Below are positions 43,586-52,842 of a DNA stretch of 64,000 nucleotides, one piece after another. A program made the position numbers and the translations under genes. The notes below the pieces were generated by a model. It was not told the origin of the DNA. It was given only the letters and a program-made list of their open reading frames with translations, and did no database searches. Each line of letters starts with the position of its first letter. Position 1 is the first letter of the stretch. Source of the DNA: JBJHCA01 sp050485785 (GTDB lineage: Bacteria; Bacteroidota; Bacteroidia; Chitinophagales; Saprospiraceae); assembly GCA_050485785.1 (NCBI GenBank), contig JBJHCA010000005.1, positions 1 to 64,000 on the forward strand, given 5' to 3'.

Positions 43586-45577
43586 CTAATCCGTAAATTG
43601 CCAGTTGATCCCGAAGCGAAATGAAAAATCCCGCAACGGATAAGTGGCAATCTGGTATGCTGCCGGCTCAATAAAGAAATCAAGCACGTTCTCAAACTTC
43701 GCAAAAGCGGTAAAACGCTCCACTTTAAAGCTGAAGTAAAAGTCAAGCCAGGGATAGGTTTCCACTACCTGAGTACCCGGAAAAAACGATCCGGTAACCG
43801 GCATGTACAGGGGCGATTCCCAGCTGTCGGATAAGCGCAAATCAAATCCAGTTCTGGCCAGCATGGCCCGGTTGAATATCATACCTTCCAAAGCTATACC
43901 GTGTAAACTGTACCACAACGGCAAAGGGTACACTCCATCCACTCCATACTGAAAACTTAAACGGTGATCGGTGTGCAATGGCCCCAGCGAATGGCTGAAT
44001 ATCACACTTGCCCTGGGAATGGTGATCAGCGTTGTTTGAACGGGTAAGCCATCAAAACCGCTGTGAATGAAGTTGAAAGCCTGAAAGAACCCGACTTCGG
44101 CAGCCAGTCCGGCATTGAGCCAATGCACACCACCGCTTACATCGTACCCGGTTACAGAACTCCAGTCACTTCGGTAAAGCTCTTCAAATGAGATGATCAA
44201 TTGCCGGTCCGTCAGCGAAGGCAAATACCTCATGGCTTGCGCACTTCCATACAAATGCAGCGATTTGAACAACATCCAGCGTACACGGGTATTGACGGCC
44301 CATGTAAACTCGCCACCGGTTAATCCGGCTTCGGCTGACCAGTTCCATTGGAGCAGACTGTCAGCATGTATCGTGGCATTTCCCAGTACGTCAACACTTT
44401 GAAAATGCTCCCGCTGTATATCACCGTCCACTATATGCCATCGATGGCGCAAGCGCAGATTGCCTGTAAACAAGCCCACAGAACCCATGGCCCCTGCCGA
44501 GTTTTCCACGATGCGGTGGTGCAAAAAATGCCGGATTCCCACCGGATTGACGGCAAAAACGCCGTAAAAACTCCCATCATCCGGCGGCACATTGTCGTAA
44601 TAGTGAAATCGTTGATTGTGAAACACCTGCTCAGCAATCCAGGTAACTCCGGGCAGGTTTTCAGCCGACAGGAAATGCCTGACTCCATGCTGCCCGTAAC
44701 CGGCCATGGTTCGGCCTTCGGTAAGATTCACCGGCACGGTTCGCCTGCGCTCCGCACCGGGCAAAAACAACACCGAATCGGCGGGTATGCCGCCGTTGTT
44801 CTGCGTTTTAATATCGTTGCTAATGGAAAAAAAACTCAGGTAATAACGATCTGAAAACTGTTTAAATCCGGCCAGACTAAGCTGGGTATGCCGGTTTTTC
44901 TGAAAACTGTACAGCCCCTCGTGATTGATGCGGCGGTAGTTGATGTTGAGATTAAAATGGCGGCTGAAAGTATGGGCGTAATTCGCCTCCAGCATGATCT
45001 CCGCATTGTTGGTTCCCTGCACAAATGACACCCCTGTAAGGTGTTCTTCCGTATTGATAATCATGCGGTTGTGTCTGTCCATCAGCAGGTACCGATACAC
45101 CTCAGGTCCCGGACGCAAACCCGGTTCACGGGGCAAAAGCGGGATCAGTTCATACATGGGGTCTCCGAGGTTTCCTGTTCCAACGCGGTCAATTCTTCCT
45201 TCATGGTAGACGGGATCAAACCGGTGAATGCCCCACAAAGAGCCATGAAAAAAAAATCGCCCACTCAGCCCTGAACCCTCCATGTGATCATGCTCAAAAC
45301 TCAAGGGTAGAATACTGTCAAGCTGTCGGGTGATCTGTCGTGCAGCTTCAGGAATCGTATCATTGTGGATATTCTCCGGAATAGTGTCATTTTGATGATG
45401 GATGTCTTTTTGTTGAGGCAGCAATGCTGCCCCGGTAGCCGGGTTCGTTACCGTGTCGGAAGCCGCCTGCCCAAAAACCGCACCCCCGGCGTAAATCAGC
45501 ATACAAAGCCATACTGAACTTACCATCAGGCGGCGTACCTGATTCTGTAACTGTAACGCATCCCCGGTCAATGACAT
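43586..45577 (-). CDS. Putative porin (Bacteroidota Porin_10 type)
   Basis: A 663-aa outer-membrane protein. The N-terminus carries a basic segment then a hydrophobic core (MVSSVWLCMLIYAGGAVFGQA), after which the sequence becomes a beta-barrel with alternating aromatic strands (HFNLNINYRRINHEGLYSFQKN, YYLSFFSISNDIKTQNNGGI) and a terminal strand FRFGINWQF ending near the C-terminus, as in barrel proteins. The FIxxNLGDPMYELIP stretch and TELSYVQG-like GVSFVQGTNN match what I recall for Porin_10. Substrate is unknown. The start lies three bases after the ruvB stop, so translation may be coupled. Confidence 0.75.
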   Translation of the reverse strand: MSLTGDALQLQNQVRRLMVSSVWLCMLIYAGGAVFGQAASDTVTNPATGAALLPQQKDIHHQNDTIPENIHNDTIPEAARQITRQLDSILPLSFEHDHMEGSGLSGRFFFHGSLWGIHRFDPVYHEGRIDRVGTGNLGDPMYELIPLLPREPGLRPGPEVYRYLLMDRHNRMIINTEEHLTGVSFVQGTNNAEIMLEANYAHTFSRHFNLNINYRRINHEGLYSFQKNRHTQLSLAGFKQFSDRYYLSFFSISNDIKTQNNGGIPADSVLFLPGAERRRTVPVNLTEGRTMAGYGQHGVRHFLSAENLPGVTWIAEQVFHNQRFHYYDNVPPDDGSFYGVFAVNPVGIRHFLHHRIVENSAGAMGSVGLFTGNLRLRHRWHIVDGDIQREHFQSVDVLGNATIHADSLLQWNWSAEAGLTGGEFTWAVNTRVRWMLFKSLHLYGSAQAMRYLPSLTDRQLIISFEELYRSDWSSVTGYDVSGGVHWLNAGLAAEVGFFQAFNFIHSGFDGLPVQTTLITIPRASVIFSHSLGPLHTDHRLSFQYGVDGVYPLPLWYSLHGIALEGMIFNRAMLARTGFDLRLSDSWESPLYMPVTGSFFPGTQVVETYPWLDFYFSFKVERFTAFAKFENVLDFFIEPAAYQIATYPLRDFSFRFGINWQFTD

Positions 45578-45580
45578 GAT

Positions 45581-46606
45581 TCAGAACAATGTTGGATTAC
45601 CCGTTTGCGGCACCTTGCCCAAATGAGCCCAGGCTCTGGTTGTAGCCAACCTTCCACGGGTAGTGCGTTGTATGTAGCCCTCCATGATCAGGAAAGGCTC
45701 ATGAACCTCCTCTATTGTGCCTGCATCCTCTCCCACTGCCGTGGCAATAGTGGTTATGCCAACAGGGCCGCCTTGAAATTTCTCAATAATGGCTTCCAGT
45801 ATGCGGTTGTCCATTTCGTCCAGACCTTTTTCATCTACGTTGAGTGCTTCCAGTCCGTACCGGGCTATGGCCTGGTCAATGGTGCCTGTTCCTTTGATCT
45901 GAGCAAAATCGCGCATGCGCCGCAACAGTGAATTGGCAATTCGTGGTGTACCCCGGCTTCGGCGGGCAATTTCCTGCGCACCCTCAGGCGTAATGGGTAC
46001 TCTCAATATGGATGCCGACCGGTTGATTATCCGAACCAGCGTGTCCGAATCGTAATAATCCAGGTGACAGTTGATGCCAAAACGGGCACGCATGGGCGGT
46101 GTCAGCAAACCCATCCTGGTGGTGGCGCCAATCAGCGTAAACGGGTTGAGCTTAAGCTGCACGGAACGGGCATTGGGCCCGCTGTCTATCATGATGTCGA
46201 TGCGGTAATCCTCCATGGCCGAGTACAGGTACTCCTCCACCACGTGATTGAGCCGGTGTATCTCGTCGATAAATAATACGTCACCTTCCTGCAGCCCGGT
46301 AAGTATCCCGGCCAAATCGCCGGGCTTTTCTATCACCGGACCGGAAGAGAGCTTTAACCCGGCCCCCAGCTCATTGGCTATAATATGGCTTAGGGTGGTT
46401 TTGCCCAAACCGGGTGGCCCGTGAAGCAATACGTGATCGAGTGCTTCCCCCCGCCTTACGGCAGCTTGTATGAAAATCCTGAGATTATCCACAATTTTGG
46501 GTTGACCCGAAAAATCATCGAGCTCAACCGGTCGCAACGCCTTTTCAATGGCCAGTTCATCATCGCTGAAATGTTCCTTCTCCGCGTTCAGGTTCAGGTT
46601 CTTCAT
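45581..46606 (-). CDS. ruvB: Holliday junction branch migration ATPase RuvB
   Basis: The 341-aa hexameric helicase motor that migrates Holliday junctions with RuvA. Family hallmarks are LRPVELDDFSGQPKIVDNL, Walker A LLHGPPGLGKTTLSHIIANE, Walker B VLFIDEIHRL, sensor 1 TLIGATTRMGLLTPPMRARFGI and the C-terminal winged helix (GGPVGITTIATAVGED...IMEGYIQRTTRGR). Length is normal. It sits between a DUF6970-like lipoprotein and a porin with gaps of only five and three bases; ruvA and ruvC are elsewhere. Confidence 0.97.
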   Translation of the reverse strand: MKNLNLNAEKEHFSDDELAIEKALRPVELDDFSGQPKIVDNLRIFIQAAVRRGEALDHVLLHGPPGLGKTTLSHIIANELGAGLKLSSGPVIEKPGDLAGILTGLQEGDVLFIDEIHRLNHVVEEYLYSAMEDYRIDIMIDSGPNARSVQLKLNPFTLIGATTRMGLLTPPMRARFGINCHLDYYDSDTLVRIINRSASILRVPITPEGAQEIARRSRGTPRIANSLLRRMRDFAQIKGTGTIDQAIARYGLEALNVDEKGLDEMDNRILEAIIEKFQGGPVGITTIATAVGEDAGTIEEVHEPFLIMEGYIQRTTRGRLATTRAWAHLGKVPQTGNPTLF

Positions 46607-46611
46607 GTTCT

Positions 46612-47274
46612 CTATTCTTTTTGCGCCCGGGGAAAAATCACCACCGGATTACTCCATCGCTCCTTGAAAAATCCGCAATTACCGCCGCCCGGGCCTCCAT
46701 CCACACATAAACGCACCCCTTCACAGGAATAGAGGTAACTCAGATAATCGCAGCAGCGGGTTACATGAAAAAAGTAAACCGGATTCCCTTCGTACTGATA
46801 CTTGATCACCTCTTCGGGAGCGATTTCATTCATGATGTCGCGCATCCATTCGGCAGCCAGGGGGTCATTGGTGTCCATGCAGGCTTCCGGGCCTTCCTCA
46901 GTAAGGCAATGAATCCGTATTACGTGCCTTTCACGCATGCATATACTGGCCATGTCATCCATAATGGAATACGAAAAGCGGATGATCTGCCCTTCATACC
47001 ATTCCCATGTAGCTTCGTCAGGCCAGCTAGAGGCCAGGTAAAGATCGCCGTTTCCCATTTCAATGAGCCAGCCGCAACCCGACAAACCGGCATAATTGCG
47101 CACCACGCCGCGCTCTGAACAAGGTGGCGGCCTGTCACCGGGGTTAACTATGCCCGTTGTGTCCGATTCGCCGGTCTGTTGAGTTCCTTTACAGACAGAA
47201 AAAAAAACGCTTCCGCAAAACAACAAAAGCACAACGGAAAGTGGCCAAATCATTGATTGTGATCGCTTATTCAT
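46612..47274 (-). CDS. Probable lipoprotein with DUF6970-like domain
   Basis: A 220-aa exported protein with a hydrophobic N-terminus ending near FFSVCKG, a possible lipobox. The first domain (residues about 45-120) has RNYAGLSGCGWLIEMGNGDLYLAS, seen in other exported Bacteroidota proteins; the second (130-210) has VIKYQYEGNPVYFFHVTRCCDYLSYLYSCEGVRLCVDGGPGGGNC, which follows the DUF6970 pattern (Y.Y.G..VYYF...CCD...LYD..G..iC.pdGG). Function is unknown. First gene of the unit lipoprotein-ruvB-porin. Confidence 0.72.
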   Translation of the reverse strand: MNKRSQSMIWPLSVVLLLFCGSVFFSVCKGTQQTGESDTTGIVNPGDRPPPCSERGVVRNYAGLSGCGWLIEMGNGDLYLASSWPDEATWEWYEGQIIRFSYSIMDDMASICMRERHVIRIHCLTEEGPEACMDTNDPLAAEWMRDIMNEIAPEEVIKYQYEGNPVYFFHVTRCCDYLSYLYSCEGVRLCVDGGPGGGNCGFFKERWSNPVVIFPRAQKE

Positions 47275-47287
47275 CCCATAAAATTTT

Positions 47288-47295
47288 TACCTTTG
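47288..47295 (+). promoter_or_regulatory. -7 box of icd
   Basis: TACCTTTG is a perfect TAnnTTTG box about 75 bases before the icd ATG. The -33 region has no clear TTTG. Confidence 0.4.
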
Positions 47296-47368
47296 TGGCG
47301 CTTTTCCGCCAGCGGAATAACCATAACGCTAAACTAATCTTTTTCTACATCAAAACAACATCTAAATA

Positions 47369-48637
47369 ATGAGTGGACAAAACATCACCCTTTCTAACGG
47401 CAAATTAAATGTTCCCGATCAGCCCGTCATTCCCTTCATAGAAGGTGACGGTATTGGCCCCGATATCTGGGCTGCTTCAGCAAGAGTACTCGATGCTGCC
47501 GTGGAAAAAGCTTATCAGGGAAATCGTAAGATCGTTTGGAAAGAAGTCCTGGCCGGCGAAAAAGCCTTTAACGAAACCGGCGAGTGGCTGCCGCAGGCAA
47601 CTCTGAACGCTATTGATGATTATCTGGTAGCCATCAAAGGCCCACTAACCACCCCGGTTGGCGGTGGCATTCGTTCACTCAATGTTGCCCTCAGGCAAAA
47701 ACTCGACTTGTTCGCCTGCGTACGCCCGGTTCAGTATTTCCGTGGCGTTCCGTCTCCTGTAAAAGACCCGCAGGACGTGAATATGGTCATCTTCCGCGAA
47801 AATACCGAAGACATTTATGCCGGGATCGAATACCTGCACGGCTCTCCCGAGGTGGAAAAGCTGAAAAACTTCCTGATCAACGAAATGGGAGTTACGCAGA
47901 TCCGCTTTCCGGATACCTGCTCACTGGGTGTTAAACCGGTTTCCGTAGAAGGAACAGAAAGACTGGTGCGCGCTGCACTCAATTATACTATCGAAAACAA
48001 TCTTCCCAGCCTCACCTTGGTTCATAAAGGCAACATCATGAAATTTACCGAAGGTAAATTCAAAGAATGGGGCTATGAACTGGCCGAAAGTGAGTTTGGC
48101 GACAAAGTATTTACCTGGGCTCAGTACGACCGTATTGCCGCTGAAAAAGGATCTGCCGCTGCCAATGAAGCTCAGCGCAATGCAGAGGCTCAAGGCAAAA
48201 TCATCGTCAAGGATGTTATCGCAGATGCCTTCCTGCAGCAAATCATTCTGCGCCCGGCCGAATACAGCGTTATTGCCACACTCAATCTCAACGGCGATTA
48301 TATCTCCGACGCCCTGGCTGCTCAGGTAGGCGGTATCGGTATAGCCCCCGGCGCCAATATCAACTACACCACCGGAAAGGCCATTTTCGAAGCCACGCAC
48401 GGTACGGCACCCAAGTATGCCGGTCAGGACAAGGTCAATCCCAGCTCCGTTATCCTGTCCGGTGAAATGATGCTCAGGTACATGGGCTGGAAAGAAGCCG
48501 CTGATCTGGTGCTTAAAGGCGTTGAAGGTGCCATCAGCAGCAAACGGGTTACCTACGACTTCCATCGCTTGATGGATGATGCCACCTTGCTTAAATGCTC
48601 GGAATTCGGCACGGAGATCATCCGTAACATGGATTAG
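47369..48637 (+). CDS. icd: NADP-dependent isocitrate dehydrogenase
   Basis: Oxidatively decarboxylates isocitrate to 2-oxoglutarate in the TCA cycle. The 422-aa product is of the Escherichia coli type: IPFIEGDGIGPDIW, GPLTTPVGGGIRSLNVALRQKLDLFACVRPV (including the Ser that AceK phosphorylates in E. coli), NMVIFRENTEDIYAGIEY, LNLNGDYISDALAAQVGGIG and EATHGTAPKYAGQDKVNPSS. Lys and Tyr of the cofactor pocket typical of NADP use are plausible. It stands alone, with AT-rich, gene-free DNA downstream. Confidence 0.95.
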   Translation: MSGQNITLSNGKLNVPDQPVIPFIEGDGIGPDIWAASARVLDAAVEKAYQGNRKIVWKEVLAGEKAFNETGEWLPQATLNAIDDYLVAIKGPLTTPVGGGIRSLNVALRQKLDLFACVRPVQYFRGVPSPVKDPQDVNMVIFRENTEDIYAGIEYLHGSPEVEKLKNFLINEMGVTQIRFPDTCSLGVKPVSVEGTERLVRAALNYTIENNLPSLTLVHKGNIMKFTEGKFKEWGYELAESEFGDKVFTWAQYDRIAAEKGSAAANEAQRNAEAQGKIIVKDVIADAFLQQIILRPAEYSVIATLNLNGDYISDALAAQVGGIGIAPGANINYTTGKAIFEATHGTAPKYAGQDKVNPSSVILSGEMMLRYMGWKEAADLVLKGVEGAISSKRVTYDFHRLMDDATLLKCSEFGTEIIRNMD

Positions 48638-49280
48638 TGTAGTTTGATAATAGCATATCCGGCCACTTACTAAACTCAATTCTGCTGCACCTCTGTGTAG
48701 GAGGGTTAGCGTGGTGAGTGGCTTTATGTTTACGGCAGAGAACGAATTAATCAGGCCCTGTAAGGGCGCTGTTTACATCTGGACGAACAATATGGTAAGT
48801 GAGGATCACCGGAAAGAGATAGGTTTGAGGAAGGATATGAATCTTTCAAACTCGGTGTTATGATTCAAGAGCATCGCAAAAATAATGGATAGACAAGGAA
48901 CAGTATGTTGAAAAATGCAGAACTACCAATACAGTTCTTGTATTGAAAATGATTCTTCTGACATCTGGCTTTCGATACTGATAAGATGATTCCGCAAAGT
49001 CTTCAGTGGACATTTAAAGTTAAGCTTAGACTCTTGATTAAAATTCGACAAGGGGCACATAGTGGTAACAGCAAGTCTAAACACATTGTGTGAAATTATC
49101 GCTTACGGAAATTCTTATACGTTGTTCATCTTTGTGCCTGGATAACAATATAAAGCTATAATTTACGCACGGTAAAGCCGTATAAGAGTCGGCGGATGGA
49201 TCCGAAGCCCGGAACCCCAAACTCTTCTACCCGTTCTGCGATATCCATTAAGCAACACATCCTAAAAAAAGAAGATCAGG
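48638..49280. other. 643-base gene-free segment with several hairpins
   Basis: No ORF or known RNA gene is recognised. Short stems are frequent: GCCCT-GTA-AGGGC (48755-48767), CAATACA-GTTCT-TGTATTG (48927-48945), and an H-type pseudoknot-like arrangement of GTTTGA/TCAAAC (48823-48828, 48846-48851) with TGAATC/GATTCA (48838-48843, 48862-48867). AT-richness increases toward the AraC block. It may hold a structured RNA, an ORF-less intron remnant or simply degraded sequence. Confidence 0.45.
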
Positions 49281-50096
49281 ATGAAGTACCAAACATTTAA
49301 ACCGTGCAACGATTTAAAGAAATTGATCAAATGTTATTGGACATTGGAAAGTCTAAAGGACGATTCGCCCGAAAAACAAACCATTGTTCCTGATGGCTGT
49401 ATGGAAATGATCTTTCACTATGGCGACTTGTACAGACAATACACCGAAAACGGAAACAGTATCATCCAACCAAAATGCTTTGTTATCGGTCAACTGACAC
49501 GACCGCTCGAAATAGAACCGACAGGTGAAACAGGAATTTTTTCCGTACGTTTTCAGCCGAACGGGTTTTTGCCTTTTACCACCATGCCTATTAAGGATAT
49601 GGAAAACACAGCCGTTTCTTTGGAAAAATTGTTTGACAATGACGGTCTGGAAATTGAACAAAAGATTTTGACTGCTACTTCCACTTTTGAAAGAGTCAGG
49701 CTTATTGAAGAGTTTCTACTCAATCGACTAACAGACGCCGAAATCATTGACGGTATTGTAAAATCAACCGTTGAAACGATATTGACCGCTAACGGACAAC
49801 TTTCAGTTGATGAACTTGCAAAACATACCAATATCAACCGCCGACATCTGGAAAGAAAATTTTCATCAGCCATTGGTTTAAGTCCCAAGCAACTTTCAAA
49901 AACAATCAGACTGCAAGCGACACTAAAAATGTTGCTCAACAAAAAATTTACAAGTCTTACAGCCCTGGCTTATGATAACGCTTATTACGACCAGGCTCAT
50001 TTTATCAAAGATTTCAAAGAACTTACAGGCTTCACACCCAAAGAATTTTACGGGAGCAACCTTAAAATGTCTTCGCTCTTTTACGGAACGGATTAA
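49281..50096 (+). CDS. AraC family transcriptional regulator
   Basis: A 271-aa regulator with an N-terminal sensing domain (residues 1-140) that opens FKPCNDLKKLIKCYWTLES and includes IVPDGCMEMIFHYG and SVRFQPNGFLPF, a DUF6597-like pattern. The C-terminal helix-turn-helix pair is clear: SVDELAKHTNINRRHLERKFSSAIGLSPKQL and LTALAYDNAYYDQAHFIKDFKELTGFTPKEFY. Ligand is unknown. Codon use is AT-rich (one sampled line near 35% GC) unlike neighbours. The two genes downstream share that bias and are probable targets or passengers of one acquired block. Confidence 0.9.
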   Translation: MKYQTFKPCNDLKKLIKCYWTLESLKDDSPEKQTIVPDGCMEMIFHYGDLYRQYTENGNSIIQPKCFVIGQLTRPLEIEPTGETGIFSVRFQPNGFLPFTTMPIKDMENTAVSLEKLFDNDGLEIEQKILTATSTFERVRLIEEFLLNRLTDAEIIDGIVKSTVETILTANGQLSVDELAKHTNINRRHLERKFSSAIGLSPKQLSKTIRLQATLKMLLNKKFTSLTALAYDNAYYDQAHFIKDFKELTGFTPKEFYGSNLKMSSLFYGTD

Positions 50097-50174
50097 CCTT
50101 GTCGCATTTTTACAATTTCAGGGCTCATAAGCATAATAACTTTGCCCCTATCGTAAACTTTAAAACATCAGACA

Positions 50175-50543
50175 ATGGAAAATCTAATCAGCTGGTTTGA
50201 AATTCCCGCTACGGATTTCAAAAGAGCAGTTACTTTTTACAATGCCATTTTAGGTTTGGAAATTAAAGAAACCGAAATGTTCGGCACAAAAATGGGCTTT
50301 TTCCCAACTGATGGTACAAATGTATCGGGAGCCATCGTACAGGGTGAAGACTACAAGCCTTCAACTGACGGTGTTATCGCTTATCTGAACGGTGGAAACG
50401 ATTTACAGAGCATTTTGGACAAAGTTGAAAACAGCCAGGGAAAAGTAATCGTTCCGAAAACCAAAATCAGTCCTGAAATGGGATATTTCGGAATGTTTAT
50501 TGACACGGAAGGAAACAAAATGGCAGTTCATTCAAACGGATAA
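50175..50543 (+). CDS. VOC superfamily (glyoxalase-like) protein
   Basis: A 122-aa small beta-alpha-beta-beta-beta protein. It shows LISWFEIPATDFKRAVTFYNAILGL, MGFFPTDGTN and a C-terminal GYFGMFIDTEGNKMAVHS, the typical metal-site pattern of VOC proteins (the last Glu/His region). Substrate is unknown; such genes are often beside AraC regulators. AT-rich like the flanking genes. It precedes the next ORF by three bases. Confidence 0.87.
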   Translation: MENLISWFEIPATDFKRAVTFYNAILGLEIKETEMFGTKMGFFPTDGTNVSGAIVQGEDYKPSTDGVIAYLNGGNDLQSILDKVENSQGKVIVPKTKISPEMGYFGMFIDTEGNKMAVHSNG

Positions 50544-50546
50544 ATT

Positions 50547-51029
50547 ATGAGAACTTCAACAAAAACTCTTGTTGCCATTGTCAGCTTGATTATACTTAGT
50601 GCATGGACAATGAAACAAACCACTAACGACATTAATAAAGCGGAATGGCTCATCGGGACCTGGGAAAACAAAACCCAAAAGGGAAGTATCTACGAAACGT
50701 GGAGTAAGTTAAATGACAATGAATTTCTTGGAAAAAGCTACATCGTTAAAGAAAATGATACCATTGTTTTCGAAACTATCAGGTTAGTTCAGGAACATGT
50801 CGGGTTGGTTTATATCCCTACCATCAAAAATCAAAATGACGGTTTGCCTGTACGCTTTACTAACAAAACCATTTCAGAGACTCAATTGGTTTTTGAAAAT
50901 CCGCAACACGACTTTCCTCAAATTATTTCCTATACCAGAATCAATGCAGATTCATTGGTAGCTGAAATTTCGGGAACTAAAAACGGACTTCTGCACAAAC
51001 AGCCTTTTCCAATGAAACGAGTGAATTAA
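50547..51029 (+). CDS. Exported DUF6265-like protein
   Basis: A 160-aa protein with an N-terminal signal or membrane segment (TLVAIVSLIILSAWTM) and a beta-rich domain: AEWLIGTWENKTQKGSIYETWSKLNDNEFLGKSY, ETQLVFENPQHDFPQIISYTR. This looks like the lipocalin-type DUF6265 family, of unknown function. It follows the VOC gene by three bases, so the two are co-transcribed. AT-rich. Confidence 0.78.
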   Translation: MRTSTKTLVAIVSLIILSAWTMKQTTNDINKAEWLIGTWENKTQKGSIYETWSKLNDNEFLGKSYIVKENDTIVFETIRLVQEHVGLVYIPTIKNQNDGLPVRFTNKTISETQLVFENPQHDFPQIISYTRINADSLVAEISGTKNGLLHKQPFPMKRVN

Positions 51030-51179
51030 AAAAAGCGTGTGCTCAACATTCAACGCTTCACCCCACACCACTACAATCAATAAGCTACTTCCGGGCATAA
51101 CCGGAATTCGCGCTATGGAAAAGCATTGTGGGTTGACTATACAGCCACCCTCCATTACATTCCGACAGTGAAGTAATTG

Positions 51180-51920
51180 CTAAACACTCAATCCGCCACA
51201 AACACTGATCACCTGTCCGGTGATATAAGCTGAACGGTCAGAGGCCAGAAAGGCAGTCAGTTCGGCCACGTCAGCGCCCTGACCCATGCGGCGGAGCGGA
51301 ATACCGGCCATAAACTCGGCTTTTTTATCCTCGGGCAGACCGTGCGTCATTTCGGTTTCAATAAACCCCGGTGCTATCACGTTGGATCGGATATTCCTTG
51401 AACCCAGTTCCTTGGCCACCGATTTACTAAAACCAATGATCCCCGCTTTGGATGCGGCATAATTGGCCTGTCCGGCATTGCCGCCAATTCCCACTATAGA
51501 ACTCATGTGGATAAGAGAGCCGCTCTTTTGTTTCATCATGGGACGTAATACCTGCTTGGTCAGGTTGAATATCGACTTGAGGTTGGTCTCGATCACGGCA
51601 TCCCACTGTTCTTCACTCATGCGCATCAGCAGGTTGTCCCGGGTTATTCCGGCATTGTTGATGAGAGCATCAATGCGGTCGTAATCTTTCAATACCTGCT
51701 GCACCAGTTCTTCAGATTCGGCAAACCTGGCAGCATCCGAACGGTAAGCCTTGGCACAACTCCCTTTGGATTTTAATGCTTCCTCTACGGCCAGGGCGCG
51801 ATCGGCACTTGAGTGGTAAGTAAAAGCTACATGTGCTCCGTAGTCGGCCAATACATGGGCAATGGCTTCGCCTATTCCACGGCTGCCACCGGTAAGCAGT
51901 ATGATCTTTCCTTCTAACAT
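51180..51920 (-). CDS. fabG: 3-oxoacyl-ACP reductase
   Basis: NADPH-dependent reductase of fatty-acid elongation, 246 aa. The Rossmann motif GGSRGIGEAIAH, NNAGITRDNLL, the catalytic Ser in HMSSIVGIGGNAGQANYAASKAGIIGFSK and Tyr/Lys, plus the C-terminal YITGQVISVCGGLSV, match FabG closely. Assignment as FabG rather than another SDR rests on GITRDNLLMRMSEEQWD, usual for FabG. It is separated by about 190 bases from the next SDR gene. Confidence 0.92.
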   Translation of the reverse strand: MLEGKIILLTGGSRGIGEAIAHVLADYGAHVAFTYHSSADRALAVEEALKSKGSCAKAYRSDAARFAESEELVQQVLKDYDRIDALINNAGITRDNLLMRMSEEQWDAVIETNLKSIFNLTKQVLRPMMKQKSGSLIHMSSIVGIGGNAGQANYAASKAGIIGFSKSVAKELGSRNIRSNVIAPGFIETEMTHGLPEDKKAEFMAGIPLRRMGQGADVAELTAFLASDRSAYITGQVISVCGGLSV

Positions 51921-52113
51921 AGTCTCATCGTTTTGGTATTTCGGCCAAAGATAGTTTCAAATTCCAAAATTCAAGGATTCCCGAAAAAATCGCTACGCTT
52001 ATTCGGAATGGGCCGTATGGGTTTCAAGTTGCTGCAAAATGTTGAAAACAGAGAGGTGCTGTGGAAAAGGTGGGGATGGAAATTTTATGGTAGTGATGCA
52101 GGAATACATAAAA

Positions 52114-52830
52114 CTACAAAGAGTCACCAATCTGCGGCCTGATCAACAACTCCTCCACACAAGCGTGCGTGCTTAAGCGCCAGGTGTAAAATACTGTAGA
52201 GGCTATGTCCGCAGGCTCAAGCAGGCGGCCTTCTTCCGCCTCAAAATCACCCCAGGCGCGTGACCGGGTAGGGCCGGGATAGATGGCGGTAACGCGGATC
52301 AGAGAGTTGCGCAGTTCGTAGCGAAGGGCTTTATTCAGTCCGCGCATGGCATATTTACTGATCGTATAGCTGCCGCCGGTGTACTCGTACAGACTGGCTA
52401 CTGAACAGATATTGAAGATATGGGCTTTGAGCTGATGATGCAGCATCGGCAACAGCTCGCGGGTAAGGTGATAGGCACTGTATACATTAGTGGCCATAAG
52501 TTGCTCAAGATTGCCTTCCGGCTCATTGCTGATCTGTCCGTCCAGGTACAGACCTGCATTGTTCACCAGAATGTCCAGTCGGGGAAAAGCATTGAGTATC
52601 GCTTTGGCTGCAGCACTGACCTCTTCGCGGATACTCAGGTCGGCACGCAGGGTGAGCACTTGGATTTGTGGGGCAAACTGTTTCATTTCCCCGGCTGTTT
52701 GTTCCAGATCCGCAGAGGTGCGGGCAACAATACCGACATGGCTGATGCCCTGACGGGCCAATTCCAGGGCAATGGCCTTGCCAATTCCTTGCGTAGCCCC
52801 GGTAACTACCGCATAGACATCCTTATCCAT
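52114..52830 (-). CDS. Short-chain dehydrogenase/reductase
   Basis: A 238-aa classical SDR: TGATQGIGKAIALELARQG (cofactor loop), NNAGLY, and the Ser-Tyr-Lys triad in CSVASLYEYTGGSYTISKYAMRGLNKAL. Its substrate is unknown; the sequence lacks the FabG-specific stretches. It lies 12 bases after the acyl-CoA ligase gene, so it may process a fatty acyl or alcohol intermediate; this is inference. Confidence 0.88.
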   Translation of the reverse strand: MDKDVYAVVTGATQGIGKAIALELARQGISHVGIVARTSADLEQTAGEMKQFAPQIQVLTLRADLSIREEVSAAAKAILNAFPRLDILVNNAGLYLDGQISNEPEGNLEQLMATNVYSAYHLTRELLPMLHHQLKAHIFNICSVASLYEYTGGSYTISKYAMRGLNKALRYELRNSLIRVTAIYPGPTRSRAWGDFEAEEGRLLEPADIASTVFYTWRLSTHACVEELLIRPQIGDSL

Positions 52831-52842
52831 TTCCAGGAACCA

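Noticed and set aside
45225..45260. Another CTCTTTGT element copy inside the porin gene
   Set aside because: Minus-strand match is explained by coding for FFFHGSLWGIH and lacks the hairpin.
48638..49280. Group II intron, tmRNA or RNase P RNA
   Set aside because: Neither the domain V pattern, the GGTTCGANTCC T-arm, nor the RNase P core was found; only generic stems remain.
51933..52142. Rightward 69-codon ORF between fabG and the SDR gene
   Set aside because: No motif or promoter; the gap of about 190 bases shows nothing I can support.
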